Source: Dehalococcoidales bacterium (GTDB lineage Bacteria > Chloroflexota > Dehalococcoidia > Dehalococcoidales > JAQTRN01). From it: 6,025 bases of DNA. The notes under the pieces were generated by a model that was given only the letters and a program-made list of their open reading frames with translations, made no database searches and was not told where the DNA came from. Numbering within the stretch: the stretch's first letter is position 1; each line of letters opens with the position of its first letter. The DNA lies in NCBI GenBank assembly GCA_028711795.1, contig JAQTRN010000066.1, positions 1 to 6,025 of the forward strand, in the 5' to 3' direction. Below, in pieces: positions 1 through 5,200 of this stretch. A program made the translations under genes and the position numbers.

Positions 1-181
1 GGGTCATCCGTCCCTTTTCCACACTCCTGGCCAGGAAAGAGTCGATGCCGCCCAATCCCTTTTTTAGTAGAGTCTCGTTTATTTCAGAAGCCACCACCGG
101 GTAGCCAGACTGGGCACAGACCTGGGCAATACCCGCACCCATAATGCCACAACCGACAACGCCTACTTTCTTGATTTCCAT
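1..181 (-). CDS. 3-hydroxyacyl-CoA (3-hydroxybutyryl-CoA) dehydrogenase, N-terminal fragment cut by the window edge
   Basis: Only the first 60 codons are visible; the gene runs off the left edge in an open frame. The protein begins MEIKKVGVVGCGIMGAG, a beta strand followed by the Rossmann glycine motif GxGxxG (G10, G12, G15). An acidic residue at the end of the second strand (E33 in SEIN) is where NAD-linked enzymes of this family bind the adenosine ribose. The expected reaction is NAD(H)-dependent interconversion of 3-hydroxybutyryl-CoA and acetoacetyl-CoA in the cytoplasm. The ATG at 181 is supported by AGGAAGG (198-192), 10 nt upstream. The gene starts 29 nt after the hydratase stop with no terminator between, so the two are probably cotranscribed. 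It is a paralog of the dehydrogenase at the other end of the window: 33 of 51 residues are identical over the shared N-terminal stretch. The catalytic half is not visible, so chain-length preference and intactness are unknown. Confidence 0.88.
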   Translation of the reverse strand, partial: MEIKKVGVVGCGIMGAGIAQVCAQSGYPVVASEINETLLKKGLGGIDSFLARSVEKGRMT

Positions 182-210
182 ATCATCTCTACCTTCCTAT
201 CCTTTATTCG

Positions 211-981
211 TTACTTGCCTTTGTACTCCGGTTTCCGCTTCTCCACAAACGCCCCCGTCCCCTCACTAAAGTCTTCCGTCCCTAAACAGTAAGACTCTAA
301 AGCGTTCTCTAACCGCAACCCATCATCCAGACTCATGTCACTCCCCCGCACCATCGCCTCTTTCGCCGCCCGCACCGCCAGCGGCCCCGCCTTGCAGATC
401 GCCTCCGCCCACTCCTTCGCCGTCGCCAGCAACTGCTCCCGCGGTACTACCTTGTTCACCAGGCCAATCCGATACGCCTCGGCGGCATCCACCGGTCGCC
501 CCATCAGCAATAGCTCCGCCGCCTTACACCACGGCACCATCCGCGGCAACCGTTGTGTGCCACCCCAGCCCGGTATCAGCCCTAACCCCACCTCCGGCGT
601 CCCGAAACGGCTGCCTTCCACCACTATCCGGATATCACAGGCCAGCATGATCTCCAGACCACCACCAAAGGCCACTCCGTTCACCGCCGCAATCAGCGGC
701 TTCCACATGTCCAGCCCGCGCATGATGCTCGGGGGCACCGCCCAGGGATGGGCACGATTTTCCTTAGCGAAGGGCAGCATGTTCTTGATGTCAGCACCGA
801 TAGAAAAAGCCCTTGACCTGGCGCCAGTGACAATACCCACCCACAGGTCGGGGTCGTCCCGGAACTCGGTCAATCGCTCCGAGAGTTCCTGAAAGACCGG
901 CAAATCGATACTGTTAAGTGCTTCCGGGCGGTCGATGACAAAGGTAGCGATTCTGCCTTCTTTTATATAATCGACAGTCAT
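211..981 (-). CDS. Enoyl-CoA hydratase / crotonase family (likely crotonyl-CoA hydratase)
   Basis: This 256-residue protein has the usual length of a single-domain crotonase. It should hydrate short-chain trans-2-enoyl-CoA, such as crotonyl-CoA, to the 3-hydroxyacyl-CoA in the cytoplasm. The first oxyanion-hole loop is SIGADIKNM (60-68). The second is NGVAFGGGLEIMLACD (101-116). Both glutamates needed for water addition in classical hydratases are present: E110 in GGGLE and E130 in FGTPE, followed by the family signature IPGWGGTQRL (136-145). This favours a true hydratase over crotonase relatives that lack one glutamate. The ATG at 981 has GGGAG (992-988) 6 nt upstream. It follows the carboxyltransferase after 118 nt and is followed after 29 nt by the second dehydrogenase, which uses its product. 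Oddity: the C-terminal half is GC-rich (I count 68% over 361-600) and full of G-ending codons (GCG, CGG, GTG), unlike its neighbours. Confidence 0.93.
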   Translation of the reverse strand: MTVDYIKEGRIATFVIDRPEALNSIDLPVFQELSERLTEFRDDPDLWVGIVTGARSRAFSIGADIKNMLPFAKENRAHPWAVPPSIMRGLDMWKPLIAAVNGVAFGGGLEIMLACDIRIVVEGSRFGTPEVGLGLIPGWGGTQRLPRMVPWCKAAELLLMGRPVDAAEAYRIGLVNKVVPREQLLATAKEWAEAICKAGPLAVRAAKEAMVRGSDMSLDDGLRLENALESYCLGTEDFSEGTGAFVEKRKPEYKGK

Positions 982-1006
982 AATTCGCTCCCGCAGTTAG
1001 TCTGAA

Positions 1007-1022
1007 CGCCCTCAACCGGGCG
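1007..1022 (-). other. Small inverted repeat in the 118-nt spacer before the hydratase
   Basis: Read on the minus strand, CGCCC, then the loop GGTTGA, then GGGCG make a perfect 5-bp GC-rich stem with a 6-nt loop. It ends 14 nt upstream of the hydratase SD (992-988). No T-run follows, so it is not an intrinsic terminator. A short repeat of this size can easily arise by chance. The rest of the spacer (982-1099) contains no ORF and no convincing promoter. It may only lengthen the gap between two cotranscribed genes, or it may modestly affect hydratase translation. Confidence 0.25.
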
Positions 1023-1099
1023 ACAAAGTCACCCTCAAGGTACGCAGGCATTGTGGTGTGTGTTTACCGAGTCCGGCAATAGCCCCACTCAAGATGAGC

Positions 1100-2668
1100 C
1101 TAGGTAGGCATCACGCCGTGTTTTTTGGCCGGTCTCTGCTCTGTCTTGTCCAGCATCATTTCCAGGGCCGCTATCAATTTCGGTCTGGTTTCTGCCGGGT
1201 CAATCACATCATCAATATGCAGATTCATAGCCGCACGGTATGGGTTAGCGAACTCTTCCCGGTACTCCCTTATCTTTTGTTTTAGCATCTCTCCCGGGTT
1301 TTCCGCTTTCTCAATCTCCCGGCGGAAGATAATGGGCGCGGCTCCCTCGGCTCCCATGACCGCCAGTTCCGTGCTCGGCCAGCAGAAAACAACATCGGCG
1401 CCCAGGTCCTGACTGCACATACCGATGTACGAACCGCCGTACGCTTTTCTGACAGTAAGCGTTATCTTGGGTACCGTCGCCTCGGAATAGGCATAAAGCA
1501 TCTTAGCGCCGTGCCGGATTATCCCACCCCACTCCTGTGCCGTTCCCGGAAGATATCCGGGGATATCAACCAGGTTGATGATGGGGACATTAAAGGCGTC
1601 ACAAAACCGGATGAACCTCGAGGCTTTGTCTGAGGCGTCAATATCAAGACAACCGGCTTTCGACATCGGCTGGTTGGCGATAATGCCCACCGGCCAGCCA
1701 TTCAGACGGGAAAAACAGGTAATTATGTTGGTAGCAAACAATGGGAACAATTCAAAGTAGTTCTTCTTATCATCCGGACACTGGTCAAACACCCGATCAA
1801 TTATCTTATGCATATCATAAGCGGCACTCGGGTTGCCCGGTACGATATTAAATAGAGTCGGATCGGTACGGTTCTTATCATCCCCACCGGGTATCTGCTT
1901 CGGTTTCTCCCGGAAGTTCGATGGTAGATAACTCAATAGCTCGCGAATGGCCTGGAAACAATCCACCTCGCTATTCTCCGAGCGGCAAACAACGCCTGAT
2001 TTCTTCTGGGCCACAACAGCGCCACCCAGCTCCTCTTCACTGACTTCCTGTCCCATTATCGCCTTGACTACCCGCGGCCCGGTGATGAAGGCATTACTGA
2101 TACCCTTCACCATGAAGATGAAGTCCATCAGCGCCGGGGAATAGACCCCACCACCAGCCGTCGGCCCCAGTATGGCGCATATCTGAGGGACCACTCCTGA
2201 CGCCATAACATTACGATAGAAGATCTCCCCATAGCCGGAGAGAGAATCAACGCCGTCCTGGATCCGGGCGCCGCCAGAATCGTTCAGCCCGATTATCGGA
2301 CATCCAACCTTCATGGCGCTATCCAGGATGTTCGATATCTTCCGGCCGTGAGTCTCCGATAGGGTGCCACCCATGCTGGTGAAGTCCTGAGAGAAGATGT
2401 ATACCTTACGGCCGTCTATCTTTCCCCAACCGGTAATGACACCATCCGCCGGGACGTCGCCATAGGAGGTATTCCGGCTCTTAGCAAACATCCCCACCTC
2501 GTGGAAGCTCCCTTTGTCCAGTAGCTGGTCGATACGCTCACGGGCGGTTAATTTACCCCGCTTCTTTTGAGCTTCAACACGCTCAGCCCCACCCATCTCG
2601 AGTATCTTGCTGCGCCGTTCCTGCAGCCCGGCCAGTTGCCTTTGCTTTATTTCGGTATCTTCGCTCAT
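1100..2668 (-). CDS. Acyl-CoA carboxyltransferase subunit (propionyl-CoA carboxylase beta / methylmalonyl-CoA decarboxylase alpha family, pccB/mmdA-like)
   Basis: At 522 residues it matches the usual length of the family. It should transfer a carboxyl group between biotin and propionyl-CoA/(S)-methylmalonyl-CoA. The N-terminal crotonase-like domain starts with GKLTARERIDQLLD (38-51). It carries the acyl-CoA oxyanion loop NDSGGARIQDGVDSLSG (129-145) and GPTAGGGVYSPALMDF (168-183). The C-terminal domain binds the carboxybiotin side: VDIPGYLPGTAQEWGG (367-382), RHGAKMLYAYSEATVPK (385-401), RKAYGGSYIGM (407-417) and AVMGAEGA (436-443). As I recall, actinobacterial PccB has a specificity Asp where this protein has Ile414, as MmdA-type and archaeal relatives do, so the substrate rests mainly on context. 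The ATG directly abuts the epimerase TAG. Its SD, GGTGGAG (2681-2675), lies inside the epimerase gene 6 nt upstream, implying translational coupling. No biotin carboxylase, biotin carrier or membrane decarboxylase subunit is in the window, so carboxylase versus decarboxylase cannot be settled. Confidence 0.93.
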   Translation of the reverse strand: MSEDTEIKQRQLAGLQERRSKILEMGGAERVEAQKKRGKLTARERIDQLLDKGSFHEVGMFAKSRNTSYGDVPADGVITGWGKIDGRKVYIFSQDFTSMGGTLSETHGRKISNILDSAMKVGCPIIGLNDSGGARIQDGVDSLSGYGEIFYRNVMASGVVPQICAILGPTAGGGVYSPALMDFIFMVKGISNAFITGPRVVKAIMGQEVSEEELGGAVVAQKKSGVVCRSENSEVDCFQAIRELLSYLPSNFREKPKQIPGGDDKNRTDPTLFNIVPGNPSAAYDMHKIIDRVFDQCPDDKKNYFELFPLFATNIITCFSRLNGWPVGIIANQPMSKAGCLDIDASDKASRFIRFCDAFNVPIINLVDIPGYLPGTAQEWGGIIRHGAKMLYAYSEATVPKITLTVRKAYGGSYIGMCSQDLGADVVFCWPSTELAVMGAEGAAPIIFRREIEKAENPGEMLKQKIREYREEFANPYRAAMNLHIDDVIDPAETRPKLIAALEMMLDKTEQRPAKKHGVMPT

Positions 2669-3070
2669 CTAACTCTCCACCAACTCCAGTAGTACCCTCC
2701 GGGTCCCCTTGGGATGTAAGAAAGCTATCTGGGTGTTCTCCACACCTTTACGCGGTTTCTGGTCAATAAGAGCCATGCCCTTACCGGTCAACACTCCCAG
2801 GGCTGCCTGAACGTCATCGACCTCTAGCGCCATGTGATGAATACCCTCGCCCTGTTTTTCGATGAATTTGGCGATCGTCCCCTCGGGATCGGTCGATTCC
2901 AGTAGCTCGATCTTACTCTCGCCCACCGGAATAATAGCGGTTCTTACTTTTTGTTCGGGGACAACCTCCATACTCTGGACCTTCAGCCCCAGAACATCCG
3001 TGTAAATCTTCAGCGCCTCATCGATGCTGGTGACCGCGATGCCGATATGATTGATTTTGGTTATTTTCAT
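2669..3070 (-). CDS. mce: Methylmalonyl-CoA epimerase (VOC / glyoxalase-fold superfamily)
   Basis: This 133-residue protein has the normal length for a single-chain epimerase. It interconverts (R)- and (S)-methylmalonyl-CoA, linking the mutase to the carboxyltransferase. It shows the two beta-alpha-beta-beta-beta halves of the vicinal-oxygen-chelate fold. The first half begins INHIGIAVTSIDEAL (6-20), with metal ligand H8, and includes SKIELLE (52-58), with E55 at the second ligand position. The second half begins with the GIHHMALEVDDV motif (76-87), with H78/H79, and ends LLELVE (127-132), with E129 as the last ligand and likely acid/base. Ligand assignment is by family analogy. The ATG at 3070 overlaps the stop of the cobalamin-binding subunit by 4 nt (ATGA), and GGGGAG (3082-3077) sits 6 nt upstream. 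The stop touches the carboxyltransferase ATG. The genomic position between mutase and carboxyltransferase agrees with its place in the pathway and makes another VOC function unlikely. Confidence 0.95.
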   Translation of the reverse strand: MKITKINHIGIAVTSIDEALKIYTDVLGLKVQSMEVVPEQKVRTAIIPVGESKIELLESTDPEGTIAKFIEKQGEGIHHMALEVDDVQAALGVLTGKGMALIDQKPRKGVENTQIAFLHPKGTRRVLLELVES

Positions 3071-3471
3071 TTCTTACTCCCCGCTTTTGCCACGATAAAT
3101 TTGCTTATTTCCGGAAGCGGTGTGCCCGGCCCAAACGTCTGGTCAACACCGGCTTCCTTCAACCGGGCAACATCCCTCTCCGGGATAATGCCGCCACCGA
3201 TGAAGAGGATATCTTTATCGGTCTTCTCTTTGACCAGCTTGATCGTCCTGGGAAAGAGGGTCAGGTGAGCCCCCGAGAGACAGCTCAGGCCGACCACATC
3301 AGCATCTTCCTGGATGGCGGCCTCAGCGATCTGCTCCGGTGTCAGCCGCAATCCCAGGTAGATGACCTCCATACCGGCATCCCTCAGCCCCTGGGCGACT
3401 ACTTTAGCCCCCCGGTCATGCCCATCCAGACCAGGTTTAGCTATCAAAACACGTATCTTTTTACTCTGCAT
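3067..3471 (-). CDS. mcmA2: Methylmalonyl-CoA mutase, cobalamin-binding (small/C-terminal) subunit
   Basis: This 134-residue protein is a free-standing B12-binding domain. It should hold adenosylcobalamin for the mutase large subunit encoded just upstream. The base-off/His-on signature DxHxxG is present as D16-G-H18-D-R-G21, H18 being the lower cobalt ligand. It is followed by the SxL motif S63-C-L65 in GLSCLSGAH (61-69) and the glycine-rich IGGGIIP (91-97) that lines the nucleotide tail. The opening IRVLIAKPGLDGHDRGAK (6-23) is typical of mutases. B12-dependent methyltransferase carriers usually have an additional helical domain before the motif, which is absent here. The ATG at 3471 has AGAGGGGG (3485-3478) 6 nt upstream. 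It follows the large subunit by 28 nt and overlaps the epimerase ATG by 4 nt. The short AT-rich spacer (3486-3499) contains no promoter I would defend. The function as mutase partner is secure from motif and context. Confidence 0.96.
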   Translation of the reverse strand: MQSKKIRVLIAKPGLDGHDRGAKVVAQGLRDAGMEVIYLGLRLTPEQIAEAAIQEDADVVGLSCLSGAHLTLFPRTIKLVKEKTDKDILFIGGGIIPERDVARLKEAGVDQTFGPGTPLPEISKFIVAKAGSKK

Positions 3472-3499
3472 AGCCAGCCCCCTCTATATAAAATTTTAA

Positions 3500-5101
3500 T
3501 CAGATAATAGTCGGTTCCCGGTACTCGCCGAAGACGTCACGCAGGGCGTCACTGATTTCGCCGACCGTGGCGTAGGTCTTGACCGCATCAATCAACACCG
3601 GCATGATGTTTTCCTGACTCTTCGCCACGCGGCGTACCTCAGCGAGAGCCTGTTTCGTCTTAGAGTTGTCCCGGTCCCGTTTCAATTTCTTCAGTTTCTC
3701 TACCTGACGCTTCTCCACGGATTCGTCGATCTCCAGCAGCTTCATTGACGACTTCTCGTCGCTGGTGAACTTATTAACGCCGACCATCACCTGCTCGCCA
3801 GAGTCCACTGCCTTCTGGTAATCGTAGGATGACCGCATAATTTCTTTTTGAATGTATCCTCTGTTAATCGCCACCAGCGCCCCACCCATATCGTCCACCT
3901 TCTTGATATAGTCCAGCACCCCTTGCTCGATATGGTTGGTTAGCCATTCGACAAAGTAAGAGCCACCAACAGGATCGACGGTATCGGCCACACCACTCTC
4001 GTGGGCAATGATCTGCTGCGTTCTCAGAGCTACCTGTACCGCCTCTTCGCTGGGTAAGGCCAGAGCTTCATCAAAGGAGTTGGTGTGCAGCGACTGGCAG
4101 CCACCGAGTACGGCGGCTAAGGCCTGCAAGGTTACCCGGATAATATTGTTCAATGGCTGCTGCTCGGTCAGCGTAAATCCATCGGTCTGAACGTGGTACC
4201 GGAGCATCATTGAATTAGGATTCTTGGCGTTAAAGCGGTCCTTCATTATCTTGGCCCAGACGCGCCGTGCCGCCCGGAACTTGGCCACTTCCTCCAGTAC
4301 GTTGGTATAAGAGGCGAAGAAGAAAGAGAACCTGGGAGCAAAAGAGTCCACCGCCATCCCCTTCTCGATCATCGCCTTAACGTAGGCAATACCGTTCGCC
4401 AGAGTGAAAGCGACTTCCTGGATGGCGGTCGCTCCGGCTTCACGCATGTGGTAACCGCTGATACTGATCGAGTTCCATTCCGGCATGTACTGGGCGCAGT
4501 AGGAACAGAGATCAGTTATCAAGCGCATCGACGGCTCCGGCCCAAAAATATAGGTGTTCCGGGCGATATACTCTTTTAATACATCATTCTGGACCGTCCC
4601 CCGGAGCTTGCTCTTATCTATCCCCTGTTTCTCGGCGGCGGCGACGTACATGGCCAGAATAATAGGCGCCGTGGCGTTAATCGTCATCGAGGTACTGGCT
4701 TCGGCCAGGGGGATGCCGTCCCAGAGTTCCTCCATGTCCTGTAGCGAATCGACGGCGACACCGCACTTACCGACCTCTCCCCGGGCCAGCGGGTGGTCCG
4801 AATCATAGCCTTCCTGGGTCGGGAGATGGAAGGCGACGCTGAAACCAGTATTCCCCTGTTGGTACAGGTACTTGTACCGCTTATTCGTCTCTTCCACGGT
4901 GGCGAAGCCGGAGTACAGCCGCATCGTCCACAGGCGGCCACGGAAACCGTTCGACCGGATATGCCGGGTAAACGGGTACTCGCCCGCGAGACTGGTATCG
5001 AGTACGACGCCAGCTAAGTCTTCCGGGGTATACATTTTCTTGATTACAGGACCATCAACCGTGGTCCTGAAATCGACTTTCCTCTCCTGTGATTCTTTCA
5101 C
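3500..5101 (-). CDS. mcmA1: Methylmalonyl-CoA mutase, large catalytic (N-terminal domain) subunit
   Basis: This 533-residue protein is the substrate-binding TIM-barrel chain of the two-gene mutase; the cobalamin domain is the next gene. It rearranges succinyl-CoA and (R)-methylmalonyl-CoA by a radical route. Motifs include MYTPEDLAG (23-31), MRLYSGFATVEETNKRY (60-76), GTVQNDVLKEYIARNTYIF (168-186), SISISGYHMREAGATA (211-226), QSLHTNSFDEALALP (336-350) and VDPVGGSYFVEWLT (375-388). With a constant offset of 26 residues, Y63, R181 and H218 match Y89, R207 and H244 of the Propionibacterium enzyme. Isobutyryl-CoA mutases change the Tyr and Arg, so methylmalonyl specificity is favoured. H92 (in FHLPTQ) replaces the usual Asp, and Q96 the His of the homologous loop. 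The C-terminus ends in a charged, possibly coiled segment (456-490) and a helical tail. The GTG start at 5101 is the first start codon after an in-frame TAA and has GGAGG 10 nt upstream. The activating GTPase MeaB is not in the window. Confidence 0.96.
   Translation of the reverse strand: MKESQERKVDFRTTVDGPVIKKMYTPEDLAGVVLDTSLAGEYPFTRHIRSNGFRGRLWTMRLYSGFATVEETNKRYKYLYQQGNTGFSVAFHLPTQEGYDSDHPLARGEVGKCGVAVDSLQDMEELWDGIPLAEASTSMTINATAPIILAMYVAAAEKQGIDKSKLRGTVQNDVLKEYIARNTYIFGPEPSMRLITDLCSYCAQYMPEWNSISISGYHMREAGATAIQEVAFTLANGIAYVKAMIEKGMAVDSFAPRFSFFFASYTNVLEEVAKFRAARRVWAKIMKDRFNAKNPNSMMLRYHVQTDGFTLTEQQPLNNIIRVTLQALAAVLGGCQSLHTNSFDEALALPSEEAVQVALRTQQIIAHESGVADTVDPVGGSYFVEWLTNHIEQGVLDYIKKVDDMGGALVAINRGYIQKEIMRSSYDYQKAVDSGEQVMVGVNKFTSDEKSSMKLLEIDESVEKRQVEKLKKLKRDRDNSKTKQALAEVRRVAKSQENIMPVLIDAVKTYATVGEISDALRDVFGEYREPTII
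5042..5074 (-). other. Hairpin-forming inverted repeat inside the first codons of the mutase gene
   Basis: Read on the minus strand: GATT, one unpaired T, CAGGACCA, loop CGGTTGA, TGGTCCTG, one unpaired T, AATC. The inner 8 bp (5069-5062 with 5054-5047) pair perfectly around a 7-nt loop, and 4 more pairs extend the stem beyond a single T-T mismatch. The repeat covers codons 10 to 20 of the mutase, 27 nt downstream of the GTG. An early in-gene stem can slow or modulate initiation. It may also be a chance product of the codons used for this variable N-terminal stretch. Pairing is seen directly; function is inference. Confidence 0.45.
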
Positions 5102-5111
5102 TATCCTGCAT

Positions 5112-5116
5112 CCTCC
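5112..5116 (-). promoter_or_regulatory. Ribosome binding site deciding the GTG start of the mutase gene
   Basis: GGAGG on the minus strand (5116-5112) lies 10 nt before GTG at 5101, slightly longer than the 6-nt spacing seen at most other starts in this operon. A weaker AGGA (5107-5104) sits closer. The in-frame upstream codons contain no ATG, GTG or TTG before a TAA, and the next in-frame Met is residue 23, immediately before the conserved YTPEDL block. This makes GTG the best start. An ATG at 5111 is out of frame and opens only an 18-codon frame. Confidence 0.7.
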
Positions 5117-5140
5117 AGTGTTTTCTTATTCTCAGACATA

Positions 5141-5181
5141 CAGACATTACCCCGGACAGTCAATGCCCAAGGTAACGTCTG
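5141..5181 (-). promoter_or_regulatory. Long intercistronic RNA hairpin between the dehydrogenase and mutase genes
   Basis: On the minus (transcribed) strand an 11-nt arm CAGACGTTACC (5181-5171) pairs with GGTAATGTCTG (5151-5141) with one G-U pair. Next come two potential U-G pairs (TT 5170-5169 with GG 5153-5152). Then GGGCA (5168-5164) pairs with TGTCC (5158-5154), with one G-U pair, closing a 5-nt loop TTGAC. That makes an uninterrupted 18-pair stem. Every non-Watson-Crick position is G-U in the sense RNA but A-C on the opposite strand, so the structure belongs to the operon mRNA. It begins 19 nt after the dehydrogenase stop and ends 24 nt before the mutase SD. No T-run follows, so it is not an ordinary intrinsic terminator. 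Likely roles are an mRNA processing or 3'-end stability element, or differential expression across the junction. Confidence 0.6.
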
Positions 5182-5200
5182 CCACACTATCAATAAGTTA

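Noticed and set aside
335..892. Plus-strand open frame of 185 codons opposite the hydratase
   Set aside because: It is antisense to a gene with complete catalytic motifs. Its Ser/Pro/Arg-rich composition is what G-ending codons on the other strand produce, and no family resemblance is visible.
982..1099. Promoter or terminator in the spacer between carboxyltransferase and hydratase
   Set aside because: I found no hexamer pair with acceptable spacing and no stem followed by T residues, only a 5-bp stem. The genes may still be cotranscribed.
3486..3499. AT-rich spacer with the TAAAATTTTA palindrome between the mutase subunit genes, considered as an internal promoter
   Set aside because: No -35-like hexamer lies at a suitable distance and the gap is only 28 nt. 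Simple intercistronic AT-richness is enough to explain it.
5055..5111. 18-codon frame starting at the ATG at 5111, overlapping the mutase start
   Set aside because: The GGAGG directly touches this ATG, leaving no room for it to serve as SD, and the peptide has no recognisable features. It is most likely chance.
5133..5148. Tandem 8-nt near-repeat (CAGACATA then CAGACATT on the plus strand)
   Set aside because: It has only two short imperfect units, one of which is part of the hairpin arm. It is too little to call a repeat element.
5135..5163. Possible sigma-70-type promoter on the minus strand: TTGACT (5163-5158), 17-nt spacer, TATGTC (5140-5135)
   Set aside because: The -35 box is good (5 of 6) and the spacing ideal, but the -10 box matches only 3 of 6. 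The -35 lies in the loop and inner stem of the hairpin, which explains the sequence better. Mapping of 5' ends could revive it.
5141..5181. Intrinsic terminator after the first dehydrogenase
   Set aside because: The stem is strong, but the sequence after it on the minus strand (TATGTCTGAG) lacks a T-run.
5102..5200. Cobalamin riboswitch ahead of the B12-dependent mutase
   Set aside because: The spacer is 99 nt, too short for the full aptamer, and no B12-box-like conserved core was seen.
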